Assembly (NCBI RefSeq): GCF_017743995.1
Contig: NZ_JAGHRB010000006.1
Coordinates: 124,001-188,000 of the forward strand
DNA length: 64,000 nucleotides
Direction of reading: 5' to 3'
DNA from: Ruegeria sp. R13_0
GTDB taxonomy: Bacteria > Pseudomonadota > Alphaproteobacteria > Rhodobacterales > Rhodobacteraceae
This document shows, piece after piece, positions 39,460-47,882 of the stretch; the stretch's first letter is position 1; every line of letters begins with the position of its first letter. The position numbers and the translations under genes are program-made. The notes under the pieces are model-generated. The model worked only from the letters and a program-made list of their open reading frames with translations. It ran no database searches and had not been told where the DNA came from.

Positions 39460-40380
39460 ATGTCAATGACTGGCATTGCGCAATACACAGGTACCTTCTT
39501 GCCCAGCGGACTAGCCCCTGCCGAACTGATCGCAATCCTTGTCGCCGTGACCGACAACCAGCCGCGTGTTATGACCTTGCTGGGGGGTGAGGCGCTGCCA
39601 TCGGGGCCGTTCGAATCCTCTCATCGCAGCCTGCAGAGCAGCCTGCGCGCTTGGATCGAGGCGCAGACCGGTCATCCTGTGGGGTATCTTGAGCAACTCT
39701 ATACCTTTGCGGACAGGGATCGCGACCCTCGGTCCGGGGATGTAGAAACCTCGCAGCGGATCTCGATCAGCTATCTAGGGCTGGTGCGCGAACAGGATGC
39801 AGCCGGGGCAGGGCGCCCGTCTTGGCGCAGTTGGTACCGGTACTTCCCGTGGGAAGATCATCGCGACAGCATCCCCGAGGAAGTGCCGCGTATCGCCGAT
39901 CGCCTGACGGCTTGGGCTGGGGCGGATCCGCTCAAGGCTCAGCGTGTCGACTATCTGTTCGGTCTGAATGGTAAGACGTGGAACGAGGAACTGGTTCTGC
40001 AGCGCTACGAGTTGATGTATGAGGCCGGTCTGGTCGATGTGCCCGAGTTCGGCCTGCCCATGGCGGGAGACAACCGCCGCATCCTTGCCACTGGCATTTC
40101 GCGGCTACGGGCCAAGATCAAATACTCTCCGGTCGTGTTCGAGCTAATGCCCGAAAGCTTTACCCTGCTTCAATTGCAGCGCACGGTCGAGGCGCTGTCG
40201 GGCCTGCACTTGCACAAACCCAATTTCCGCCGCCAGATCGACCAGCAGGAACTTGTTGAAGAAACAGGCGAAATCTCGAGCGGCACCGGCGGCCGCCCGG
40301 CGCGTCTGTTCCGATATCGGCCTGCTATTCTTGAGGCCCGCATGCTGTCGGGCGCAAGGCTGCCTCTGTCCAAGTCCTGA
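39460..40380 (+). CDS. nadQ: NadQ, repressor of NAD synthesis
   Basis: A 306-residue protein of the NadQ family (COG4111). The N-terminal two thirds resemble a Nudix fold without a working Nudix box. The C-terminal winged helix matches the NrtR type: FTLLQLQRTVEALSG, LHKPNFRRQID, GRPARLFRYRP (about 225-290). NadQ is known as the repressor of nadABC in alphaproteobacteria. It lies directly upstream of nadA on the same strand, and two near-identical palindromes occupy the nadA promoter. Confidence 0.85.
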   Translation: MSMTGIAQYTGTFLPSGLAPAELIAILVAVTDNQPRVMTLLGGEALPSGPFESSHRSLQSSLRAWIEAQTGHPVGYLEQLYTFADRDRDPRSGDVETSQRISISYLGLVREQDAAGAGRPSWRSWYRYFPWEDHRDSIPEEVPRIADRLTAWAGADPLKAQRVDYLFGLNGKTWNEELVLQRYELMYEAGLVDVPEFGLPMAGDNRRILATGISRLRAKIKYSPVVFELMPESFTLLQLQRTVEALSGLHLHKPNFRRQIDQQELVEETGEISSGTGGRPARLFRYRPAILEARMLSGARLPLSKS

Positions 40381-40387
40381 GTTGCGC

Positions 40388-40416
40388 TTGACATAATCTC
40401 GAATCGAGAATAATCA
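40388..40416 (+). promoter_or_regulatory. nadABC promoter
   Basis: TTGACA (40388-40393), a 17-base spacer, then TAATCA (40411-40416). The first NadQ-like palindrome lies inside the spacer, so bound repressor would block RNA polymerase. Confidence 0.75.
40397..40409. promoter_or_regulatory. NadQ operator 1 (inferred)
   Basis: TCTCGA-A-TCGAGA, a palindrome around a central A, between the -35 and -10 of the nadA promoter. Confidence 0.72.
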
Positions 40417-40427
40417 CATCTCAAATG

Positions 40428-40442
40428 TACTCGAATCGAGTA
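40428..40442. promoter_or_regulatory. NadQ operator 2 (inferred)
   Basis: TACTCGA-A-TCGAGTA shares the 11-base core with operator 1. The centres are 32 bp apart, about three helical turns, which would place two dimers on the same face. It lies just before the nadA ribosome-binding site. Confidence 0.72.
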
Positions 40443-40457
40443 TAATTGGAGGAGCCA

Positions 40458-41429
40458 ATGAAAGATTTCCGCCTGCCAGAGTTGTACGATCGGGTTAAGC
40501 AAGTCATTCCGCCAGCCGAATGGATGCAGTACGAAGAGGATCTGGAAGCCATCCTCGACCTGAAGCAGCAGAAGAATGCCGTCATCCTTGCGCACAATTA
40601 CCAAACGCCCGAGATCTTTCACGGCGTGGCCGATATCGTAGGCGACAGCCTTGCCTTGGCGCGCGAAGCCGTTGAGGTCGACGCTGATGTCATCGTGCTG
40701 GCGGGCGTGCATTTCATGGCCGAAACTGCCAAGCTGCTGAACCCTGAAAAAACCGTGCTGATCCCGGATATGGGGGCGGGATGTTCGCTGGCAGATTCTA
40801 TCACGCCCGAAGATATCGCGCTGTTGCGCGAAGCGCATCCGGGTGTGCCGGTGATCACCTATGTCAACACATCGGCCGCGGTGAAGGCCGCCTCAGATAT
40901 CTGCTGCACCTCGGGTAACGCGGTGAAAGTGGTGGAATCCCTCGGGGTACCGCGCGTGTTGATGATACCGGATGAATACCTCGCCAAGAACGTCGCCAAA
41001 GAAACCGAAGTCGAACTGATCGCATGGCACGGGCATTGCGAGGTGCATGAGCTGTTCACCCCAGACGACATTCGGGCGATGCGCGAGGCATGGCCGGGTG
41101 TCACGGTGCTGGCCCACCCGGAATGTCCCCCCGAGGTCGTGGCCGAGGCGGATTTCTCAGGCTCTACCGCCGTGATGTCGGACTTCGTCGGCGACAAGAA
41201 ACCGGCAAGGGTTTGCCTTCTGACCGAATGCTCCATGAGCGACAATGTGGCACTGAACCACCCGGATGTGGAATTCGTGCGCCCGTGCAACCTCTGCCCC
41301 CACATGAAGCGCATCAGTCTGCGCAAAATCCGCGAAGCGCTGGAATTGGGTCGCCACGAAGTTACCGTCGATCCGGCCATCGCTGACGATGCGCGCCGTT
41401 CGGTCGAGCGGATGCTGGCCGTGAAATGA
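40458..41429 (+). CDS. nadA: Quinolinate synthase A
   Basis: A 323-residue [4Fe-4S] enzyme that condenses iminoaspartate with dihydroxyacetone phosphate to quinolinate, the second step of de novo NAD synthesis. Conserved cysteines lie in [10 protein letters not shown], in [10 protein letters not shown] and in [12 protein letters not shown]; the [10 protein letters not shown] motif is at the N-terminus. ATG at 40458 follows a strong GGAGGAG at 40448. The stop overlaps the nadB start (ATGA). Controlled by the two operators upstream. Confidence 0.96.
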   Translation: MKDFRLPELYDRVKQVIPPAEWMQYEEDLEAILDLKQQKNAVILAHNYQTPEIFHGVADIVGDSLALAREAVEVDADVIVLAGVHFMAETAKLLNPEKTVLIPDMGAGCSLADSITPEDIALLREAHPGVPVITYVNTSAAVKAASDICCTSGNAVKVVESLGVPRVLMIPDEYLAKNVAKETEVELIAWHGHCEVHELFTPDDIRAMREAWPGVTVLAHPECPPEVVAEADFSGSTAVMSDFVGDKKPARVCLLTECSMSDNVALNHPDVEFVRPCNLCPHMKRISLRKIREALELGRHEVTVDPAIADDARRSVERMLAVK

Positions 41430-42964
41430 TCCGGCTTGAGGGGCTCCACGACCGGATCGCCATCATCGGTGGCGGTATCGCAGGGCTGGTGGCCGCACTG
41501 GAACTGGCGCCGCAGCCTGTGGTGCTGATCACTCGCGCCGGGCTGGGGCAGGAATGCTCAAGCGCTTGGGCGCAAGGGGGGATTGCAGCCGCGCTTGGCG
41601 CCGATGACGATCCTGCCCGGCATCTGGCCGATACGCTCCGGGCCGGAGATGGGCTGTGTGATGCAACTGTCGCCTCGGGCATCCTGTCGGAGGCCGCCGA
41701 GGCGATCGCTGTGCTTGAGCGATACGGCGTCCGCTTCGACAGGGCGCAGGACGGCACTTTTGCCTTGGCGCGCGAGGCCGCGCATTCCCGCCGCCGCATT
41801 CTGCATGTTGGCGGCGACCGGACCGGGGCCGAGATCATGTCTGCTCTGACCCGCGCGGTGCAGCATTGCCCGTCGATCACCTGCCTGACGGGGGTTGAGG
41901 CCCGACGGCTTGTGACCGCAGACGGGTGCGTTGCCGGTGTTCATCTGCAAGCGATGGGTCAAGCGGCGGTGTTGCGGACCGCTCAGGTCATCATGGCGAC
42001 AGGTGGCTGCGGGGGGTTGTTCGACGCCAGCACCAACCCGTCCGGCAATTTCGGGCAGGGTTTGGCGATGGCCGTACGTGCAGGCGCAGCTTTGCGCGAT
42101 ATGGAATTCGTGCAATTTCACCCGACCGCGCTGGCTACTGACCAGGCACCTTTGGCCCTGATCAGCGAGGCGGTGCGGGGCGAGGGGGCAGCTCTGATCG
42201 ACCAGAAAGGCAAGCGGTTCATGTTGCATATCGCGAATGCCGAACTGGCCCCGCGAGATGTGGTGGCCCGCGCGGTGCATCAGGTCATCGCAGGCGGAGG
42301 GCGCGTGTTTCTTGACGCCCGCGCTTCGCTAGGCGCGGGCTTTGCCAAACGTTTTCCTGGCATTCAGGCCCTATGCGCAGCGCATGGCATCGACCCCGCG
42401 CGTGACCCGATTCCAATACGTCCGGCTGCGCACTATCACATGGGTGGCATTGCCGTTAACCAGACCGGCCAGAGCACGCTACCCAGATTGTGGGCGATCG
42501 GTGAATGTGCGGCGACCGGTTTGCACGGGGCCAATCGCCTTGCCAGTAACTCTCTGCTTGAGGCTGTTGTGATGGCGCGCCGCGCCGCCAGCGATGTTGC
42601 CGCCAGCACGATGCGAGCCCGGGCCTTTGTCCCCAACCCCGCTGCACTGCCTGATCCTGATCTTGCGACTGTCCGACCGACAATGTCGCAGCATCTGGGT
42701 GTGATCCGACATGGCGCTGGGCTACGGAACGCGATCTCGAACCTGTTGCCGCTGGTTCAGTCATGCGGACCGGCATCAGACCCGGCCCTCGTGGCGCTTG
42801 CAATCGCGGTTTTTGCCGAACAGCGTCGGGGCTCCTGCGGCGGGCACTATCGTAGCGACTTCCCTGAACCAGAGATTAGTCCGCGTTCAAACCTGATGAC
42901 CCTGACCGAAATCCTGTCGCATGCGCATTCGGTCAACCAAGAACCCCAGCTGAGGACAGCCTGA
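41426..42964 (+). CDS. nadB: L-aspartate oxidase
   Basis: A 512-residue FAD enzyme oxidising L-aspartate to iminoaspartate for NadA. The FAD-binding loop is [16 protein letters not shown] (about 11-26). The active-site stretch [10 protein letters not shown] and the [17 protein letters not shown] segment are as in the succinate dehydrogenase/fumarate reductase flavoprotein family. Translationally coupled to nadA by ATGA; nadC starts three bases after the stop. Confidence 0.95.
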   Translation: MIRLEGLHDRIAIIGGGIAGLVAALELAPQPVVLITRAGLGQECSSAWAQGGIAAALGADDDPARHLADTLRAGDGLCDATVASGILSEAAEAIAVLERYGVRFDRAQDGTFALAREAAHSRRRILHVGGDRTGAEIMSALTRAVQHCPSITCLTGVEARRLVTADGCVAGVHLQAMGQAAVLRTAQVIMATGGCGGLFDASTNPSGNFGQGLAMAVRAGAALRDMEFVQFHPTALATDQAPLALISEAVRGEGAALIDQKGKRFMLHIANAELAPRDVVARAVHQVIAGGGRVFLDARASLGAGFAKRFPGIQALCAAHGIDPARDPIPIRPAAHYHMGGIAVNQTGQSTLPRLWAIGECAATGLHGANRLASNSLLEAVVMARRAASDVAASTMRARAFVPNPAALPDPDLATVRPTMSQHLGVIRHGAGLRNAISNLLPLVQSCGPASDPALVALAIAVFAEQRRGSCGGHYRSDFPEPEISPRSNLMTLTEILSHAHSVNQEPQLRTA

Positions 42965-42967
42965 CCC

Positions 42968-43852
42968 ATGACCGCCATGCCCCTTACCCCGCTGCCGCGC
43001 ACGATGCTCGAGCCGATGATCCGCCGCGCGCTGGATGAAGATCTTGGTCTGGCGGGCGATGTCACCTCTGCCGCCGTCATTCCGCCGGATCACCAATCCG
43101 AAGTCGTCGCGAGCGCCCGTCAACCCGGTTGCATCGCCGGTCTGGACTGTGCGGAACTGGCTTGCGCCTTGGTTGATCCGTCCATCACGGTGACTCGCCA
43201 TGTGAACGACGGAGACTCGGTTTCGCGCGGCACTGAAATCGCAACACTTCAGGGGCCGTCCCGCAGCCTGTTGATCGCTGAACGAACCGCGCTCAATTTC
43301 ATGGGCCACCTCTCGGGCATTGCCAGTGTGACCTCTGATCTGGTGCGCCGTGTCGAAGGCACGCATGCCTCGATCGCTTGTACCCGCAAAACAACCCCGG
43401 GTCTGCGCGCGCTGGAAAAATATGCCGTGCGCGCTGGCGGAGGCATGAATCACCGCTATTCCCTAAGCGACGCGGTGCTCATCAAGGACAACCACATCGC
43501 CATTGCTGGAGGCGTCGGTCCAGCCCTGACCAGTGCAAAACAAACGGTCGGCCATATGGTCAAGATCGAGATCGAGGTCGATACGCTCGCGCAGTTGGAG
43601 CAGGTTTTGGAAATTGGTGCAGATGCTGTGCTGCTCGACAATATGACCCCGGCCACCTTGCGCGAAGCAGTGGGTATGATTGATGGGAGAGCCATTGCCG
43701 AAGCCTCCGGCGGGATCACACCCGACACCGTGCGCGTCGTGGCTGAAACCGGGGTCGATCTGATTTCCATGGGCTGGATCACCCACAGTGCACCCTGCCT
43801 TGATATCGGCTTGGATTTCGTCGCCAGTTACCCCAAAAAACACTGGTCGTAA
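42968..43852 (+). CDS. nadC: Nicotinate-nucleotide pyrophosphorylase (carboxylating)
   Basis: A 294-residue quinolinate phosphoribosyltransferase giving nicotinate mononucleotide, last gene of the nad operon. The CTRKTTPGLRALEKYAV motif has Arg140 and Lys141, GGMNHRYSLSD follows, then LIKDNHI. The length is slightly above average because of an N-terminal extension. Likely cotranscribed with nadA and nadB. Confidence 0.96.
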   Translation: MTAMPLTPLPRTMLEPMIRRALDEDLGLAGDVTSAAVIPPDHQSEVVASARQPGCIAGLDCAELACALVDPSITVTRHVNDGDSVSRGTEIATLQGPSRSLLIAERTALNFMGHLSGIASVTSDLVRRVEGTHASIACTRKTTPGLRALEKYAVRAGGGMNHRYSLSDAVLIKDNHIAIAGGVGPALTSAKQTVGHMVKIEIEVDTLAQLEQVLEIGADAVLLDNMTPATLREAVGMIDGRAIAEASGGITPDTVRVVAETGVDLISMGWITHSAPCLDIGLDFVASYPKKHWS

Positions 43853-44288
43853 AAGACTGTACACTGCGGCCTTCGCCGACCTGGGAGGTAAGCATCCTTG
43901 ATACCTGGAATACAAGTAATCACAGAGTCGAAGGTCTAGTAGAATTTAACGGGACCTAATCTCGCTCATTCAGAGAGGGAGGTCATCCTCACAAGATGCT
44001 TTCCAGGTAGGTCAACGGCTTGAATATGTGGGTGATACCAGTGTTCGTCCAGTTGCTTAGAAACTATTTGCTCTCCGGACTTTGCGACCGCTGCTGATCT
44101 TGTCCGTAGCTAGAACTATTTTTTCCGGTGGTATAGTTGTGATCGAGGTCTTTCGGGACCCATCGTGTGAAGTACAAGACCCCTGCTTTCTCAAATGAGA
44201 ATGGGACGGTTTTGTTCTCCAGCATGTACTAAGCCTTTGGTCAGCTCCAGTTAAAGCCGAAGGGAAACAATATCTTACTTGCTGGAAG
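43853..44288. other. Gene-free low-GC region between nadC and the island
   Basis: About 436 bp with no plausible gene on either strand and lower GC than the nad operon. It ends exactly where the tRNA-Phe-derived repeat begins. It may be host spacer or the eroded remnant of an older insertion. Confidence 0.5.
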
Positions 44289-44304
44289 TGGTGCCCGGGG
44301 GCGG
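44289..44304. repeat. Distal attachment-site copy (attL/attR)
   Basis: TGGTGCCCGGGGGCGG, identical to the last 16 bases of tRNA-Phe read on the plus strand. After one mismatch three more bases agree (ATC). Confidence 0.88.
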
Positions 44305-44340
44305 CATCACTCTCTTACATAAAATCAATAGCTTAACAAG

Positions 44341-44350
44341 AAGTGGGACA
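44341..44350 (-). repeat. Candidate integrase arm site, inverted copy
   Basis: AAGTGGGACA, the reverse complement of the 10-mer at 44391 and 60942; 36 bp inside the left attachment copy. Confidence 0.55.
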
Positions 44351-44390
44351 CGAGAACTTCCCACATGATTCCACAAGAATTCGCAGAAAA

Positions 44391-44400
44391 TGTCCCACTT
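44391..44400 (+). repeat. Candidate integrase arm site
   Basis: TGTCCCACTT, forming a perfect inverted pair with 44341-44350 across 40 bp. Confidence 0.55.
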
Positions 44401-44409
44401 ATTTCGTGT

Positions 44410-44583
44410 TCAAGCCTGTCGTTTGGCACGACTTAAGGCTCGTGCAAGTACGGCTTCGTCTTGCAGGAGAGCGGTTTCTTCTGCCTCCAATCTTTCGAAC
44501 AGCGGTAGGTACTGTGGGCCATCCCTTTCAATGATTGCGGCAAGGATGTCTAACGCATCTCGGATTTGCTCGAGCTTATTCAA
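44410..44583 (-). CDS. 57-residue helical protein with TTG start
   Basis: A small gene that begins at TTG (44583) within the last codons of the preceding gene (overlap of 8 bases) and has GGAGG nine bases upstream. It encodes a charged, amphipathic helical protein: KLEQIRDALDILAAIIERDG, LFERLEAEETALLQDEAVL, ending SRAKRQA. The overlap and the strong ribosome-binding site support translation coupled to the 95-residue gene. Helix-forming heptads suggest a coiled coil or small protein partner. No family recognised. Confidence 0.6.
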   Translation of the reverse strand: MNKLEQIRDALDILAAIIERDGPQYLPLFERLEAEETALLQDEAVLARALSRAKRQA

Positions 44584-44863
44584 GTGAGACCTCCACCTTT
44601 ACTGTAAACCGGGACAGCTTGTCCCTTAATGTTGTGAGAGATACCCCCGCCATACGTCCCGTGTTCGAAAGAATGCTTGCAAAAGCCAAGCAAGACGCAA
44701 CATCAGAGCGGCGCATCTGCATAACTTCTGCCAAAATGGATAGGGCATTTAGGGACCTTGCCGCAGCCGACGCTGCGATCTCCAACCCAACCAACCCGAA
44801 TGTCATTTGGCTATTACCCGACTTATCAACGAACCCCCTAGATCCCAAAGATGCGATCGACAA
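44576..44863 (-). CDS. Small island protein, unknown
   Basis: Up to 95 residues. The start is uncertain: TTG at 44863 has no clear ribosome-binding site, and the ATG at 44806 would give 76 residues (MTFGLVGLEIAASAAARSLN). The sequence is helical, Ala/Ser/Leu-rich, with two or three basic patches (MQMRRSD, TLRDKLSRF). It is coupled to the following 57-residue gene. It lies at the distal end of the island after the retron, on the same strand. Confidence 0.5.
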   Translation of the reverse strand: MSIASLGSRGFVDKSGNSQMTFGLVGLEIAASAAARSLNALSILAEVMQMRRSDVASCLAFASILSNTGRMAGVSLTTLRDKLSRFTVKVEVSLE

Positions 44864-44991
44864 TTACCATACGTGAAGAACGCTAGACTGTATCAACATG
44901 CTGCCTACGGCAGCGCCGTAATCATGTGGGAAAGTCGTGAGATCTAACCAATTTCGGCTTGTGCAGGCATTCAAAACAACAACTTATCAGC

Positions 44992-46134
44992 TCACCATCC
45001 AATCGAATTGAACTCCTGAAGACAAGCATCGCCGTAGGGACGTTCGATTTGGCGAGCATGCATCACCAGGCCGAGCACATGATTACGGATACCGAACGGT
45101 GTAGCATTCCCATTGTGAAGACAATGGATAGCCGGTCCGTGCTTTCGAAGGTGATAAAGGTGCTGCCGAAGTCTCTGCTTGAATTCGCGGGTTAGTCTTG
45201 GTTCTTCACCATCAACTAGTAGCCCTAAAACAACCTTTCGCGCGCCCGGCGAGGAAACGGTAGTTTTTGCTACATTCGGGGAAAATCCATTCTCTGAAAC
45301 TATTTTGCTTATTTCGCCCAATATCGGCCGCACATCCGCGCGATCAATTTTTTTGGAGGTCGAGAATGTTAGGTCATCTGCGTAGCGTGTGTAGGTAAAT
45401 CTGCGCGCGTCTGCGAGATTTGAAAGTGCTTTGTCAAGATCCCGAGCAGCTAGATTGGCGACTCTGGGGCTAGTGGGCGCTCCTTGTGGAAGATGCCCCA
45501 TAAAAGCGTTAGTGTATTCACTGATTTCTCGGGCCTGCCAAGGAGAGTGGTAGCGTTGATGGTATTTGCGGCTTGTGCGGTTTCCCACCCGCGTACAGAG
45601 CCGAGCCAACTCAAAAGCTACCAGTGGTTCGTAACCGATGTCGTCAAAAACTCGGTAAACCTGACGTTCAGTAATACTCTCAAAAAAATTCTTGATATCC
45701 ATCTTAATCAGCCAGCGCGCTCCGCAGTGCGGTGCAGCGGCTTCAAGTACGGAGTTTCCGCGAGAAAACGCTACGCTAGCAGGGTGTGGTGGAACGTGTT
45801 CCAGCACGTTGACGTTCAACCAACGCTGCAAGTCCATTAGCCAAGGGGACGGTACAACGATAGTTCGAAACCGTAGCTTTTCGTTTGGTAATGGGCGTTT
45901 TCTAATACGAAAAACGCTGTATGGCTCGGGGTCTTCGCGCCGAACAAGGCGTCTCAGTCGATAATAAGGGGTATCGGTGAGGTGTCCAAGATGTCTGAGC
46001 GAGAGAATAGGCTCGACACCGGGAGACCGGATCAAAACGTGCGACGCAACTGTAACTGCATGTGAAACAACATTTTGTTCACAACCGGCTTTGCCTGCTG
46101 CCGCTTTAAATCGTTGAGGCCGCCAAGCAGTCAT
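44992..46134 (-). CDS. Retron-type reverse transcriptase
   Basis: A 380-residue reverse transcriptase. Catalytic aspartates are Asp146 in IKMDIKNFF and Asp253-Asp254 in the YADD box; the fingers/palm motifs LPQGAPTSPRVANL (215-228) and VVLGLLVDGE (301-310) are of the retron type. No maturase or integrase domains are attached, which argues against a group II intron. The start ATG at 46134 is chosen because the frame above it (to 46209) overlaps the long hairpin interpreted as msd; GGAG lies 10 bases upstream. In retrons the enzyme reverse-transcribes its own msr-msd RNA into msDNA that holds an effector in check. Confidence 0.92.
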   Translation of the reverse strand: MTAWRPQRFKAAAGKAGCEQNVVSHAVTVASHVLIRSPGVEPILSLRHLGHLTDTPYYRLRRLVRREDPEPYSVFRIRKRPLPNEKLRFRTIVVPSPWLMDLQRWLNVNVLEHVPPHPASVAFSRGNSVLEAAAPHCGARWLIKMDIKNFFESITERQVYRVFDDIGYEPLVAFELARLCTRVGNRTSRKYHQRYHSPWQAREISEYTNAFMGHLPQGAPTSPRVANLAARDLDKALSNLADARRFTYTRYADDLTFSTSKKIDRADVRPILGEISKIVSENGFSPNVAKTTVSSPGARKVVLGLLVDGEEPRLTREFKQRLRQHLYHLRKHGPAIHCLHNGNATPFGIRNHVLGLVMHARQIERPYGDACLQEFNSIGW

Positions 46135-46154
46135 TTGCTTTGACTCCGCAAGGA

Positions 46155-46312
46155 TGGGGAGGATAGCGCCGTGCAGAAAGGCCGCGCATCGTCGCACGGC
46201 GCTATCCACGTCAGCGCGGCAAGGAAGCTATTCCGCAGGCACGCAGATTCTGCTGCCCATAAAACCCGTTCTTTCGACCGGATTTCGGCGTCGGCTCTTG
46301 CAGCCGACATCA
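46155..46312 (-). ncRNA. Retron msr-msd RNA (inferred)
   Basis: Between effector stop and RT start the minus strand holds a row of hairpins. In transcript order they are a 7-bp stem (46308-46290), a stem with GGCA/TGCC base (46257-46238), a small GGAA/TTCC stem (46234-46223), then a perfect 14-bp stem GGATAGCGCCGTGC/GCACGGCGCTATCC (46161-46174 with 46194-46207) with a 19-base loop. Short msr hairpins followed by one long msd hairpin just before the RT is the retron layout. A short GGATG/CATCC pairing could join the ends (a1/a2), but is weak. Exact ends are not known. Confidence 0.68.
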
Positions 46313-47563
46313 TCCAAATTTCCTTCTTGGTGGCCTCAACGATTTTGGACAATAGAACTCAGCGTTGGTTTTGGGAAGAGGCCGGGATGGCTCTTTGTGT
46401 GAGCGCAGATACGTTAGAGCTTCATAGGCCTTCTTTGTCAGCCGCAGGTTTGCGTCAAGGTAACCGTCTCTCCTAGCTTCCACTACATTTTGCTCTACTT
46501 CCGAAAAAGTTAAGCCGGTTCGAGCTGACACGGCGAGAGTACTGCGAGTTGATCTCTTTAAAGCAGAGAGAACTAGCATTCTATTTTGTTCCTGCTCACA
46601 TATGCCTGCAAATCGAGGCGCTGCAGCCAGACGTTTCTCCCTTAACCTATGCAGCGCTTGTTCGATTTCTTTCGATCGAGCAGCTTCTTTACGTGCAGCG
46701 CCCAACAAAGAAGAAGAGCGCCGGGGAAACAGAGGGGTCCAGCGTGTAGTTTTAGTGTGCAAGATCAATGGCGCGTTATTGGGAATTCCATGATCAAAGA
46801 CGATTAAAGCGCCAGCATCTCCGTAGCCCAATGCGGTACGGTCATCGGAAAGCTTTCTTGGACCATAGCGATCGCATACTTCGGAGATGCTACGGCTGTC
46901 TTCTGTGGCAAGATTTGCGATGGTTGGACAGCCACGATGCAGATGAACTAAAGGTTTGGACCTGTGTTTTTTGACGTCCTCAACTCCCGACAGTGTTCCT
47001 GAGTATGCTGCAACCTCGAAACGAATGTGGTGAGAAGAATACCAGCTCTTGAAGGACCGAACCTTCCATGCAGCTTCGAGGTTGTCTGATGCACGCTTTC
47101 CGGAACCTATGAAATCGGTGACCACTACGAACGAACGCACTTTTCTCTTTCTGATCATGTCCGGTCCCGGGTGATCTAGGAACTTCGAAGGGGTTGCACG
47201 AACAAGACCAGTAATCAGCGTTGCAATAATTCCTTCGCTTCCCGTTTCACGCGCGTAAGCCCTGCCGGGCGGGACAGGAGCCGGGCCATGACCTTCGGCT
47301 CGCCTTGGACGACTTCGGCTCTCCTTGAACATCCGGTTGGGGCCGCTTTTGGGGTGCCTACGGATATGTCGTTCTGCATACAACGCTATTGGTCCGGAAC
47401 TCTTTTTGGCAATCTCTGAAATAACTGCTCGCAGCCCGGAAGTGAGTTCGTCCGCGCTAACGGTCAAAAGTTCTGACAACAGCTTTGCGCAGGTAGGTTG
47501 ATCTTCGAGGTCAAACTGGCCGAGCCATTCGACAACTCTTGGACTAGTGAGGTCAATTGGCAT
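46310..47563 (-). CDS. Retron effector: PRTase-CE domain with C-terminal winged helix
   Basis: A 417-residue protein. Residues 146-160 (VVVTDFIGSGKRASD) match a phosphoribosyltransferase PRPP loop. Residues 244-282 (LGYGDAGALIVFDHGIPNNAP, then WTPLFPRR) match the PRTase-CE end motif with PNN and LFPR. Residues about 325-390 look like a winged helix (TGLTFSEVEQNVVEARRDGYL). Effector, then ncRNA, then RT on one strand is the arrangement of type III retrons in published classifications. By that model it is a toxic effector released when phage disturbs the msDNA. Family recognised by motif, not by search; toxicity is inferred. Confidence 0.78.
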   Translation of the reverse strand: MPIDLTSPRVVEWLGQFDLEDQPTCAKLLSELLTVSADELTSGLRAVISEIAKKSSGPIALYAERHIRRHPKSGPNRMFKESRSRPRRAEGHGPAPVPPGRAYARETGSEGIIATLITGLVRATPSKFLDHPGPDMIRKRKVRSFVVVTDFIGSGKRASDNLEAAWKVRSFKSWYSSHHIRFEVAAYSGTLSGVEDVKKHRSKPLVHLHRGCPTIANLATEDSRSISEVCDRYGPRKLSDDRTALGYGDAGALIVFDHGIPNNAPLILHTKTTRWTPLFPRRSSSLLGAARKEAARSKEIEQALHRLREKRLAAAPRFAGICEQEQNRMLVLSALKRSTRSTLAVSARTGLTFSEVEQNVVEARRDGYLDANLRLTKKAYEALTYLRSHKEPSRPLPKTNAEFYCPKSLRPPRRKFG

Positions 47564-47882
47564 TGCAGAAGGGCTTTTTCAGATTTACATAGAACAACTT
47601 AGGCGCAAAGCGCAAAAATTTTATTTCTTAAGACTGAAGGAAAGCCAGCCAGAATGCAATTCAAACTGGCATTAGAATGACTCAAAAAACGCTGTAACGC
47701 GAGCACACCCGTCAAACACCCGAAGTGAACGTAAATTCGAACTCTATGCACGTGGCTCGCGGCGTGCTGTTTCTGGCGGAGGAACACGGTGTCTTTTGGT
47801 ATCAATACGTCAAGATGGATCACGAAGCCATTAAAGCCCTCGGTGACGTAGGAGCAACCTATTCGACCGCTTAGGATTGCGC
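47564..47882. other. Region between the retron and hsdS, with a small plus-strand frame
   Basis: 319 bp without a clear gene. It must hold the retron promoter (minus strand). A plus-strand frame at 47746-47874 (ATG, 42 codons, extendable to a GTG at 47725) reads MHVARGVLFLAEEHGVFWYQ... and ends YSTA; it has codon-like bias but no visible ribosome-binding site, so it may be a gene fragment. Confidence 0.4.

Noticed and set aside
44040-44288. Second, older attachment site left of the island
   Set aside because: No further copy of the tRNA-derived repeat was found in 43853-44288.
44992-46134. Group II intron reverse transcriptase
   Set aside because: No maturase (X) domain, no endonuclease domain and no intron RNA domain V; the retron-type motifs and neighbours fit better.
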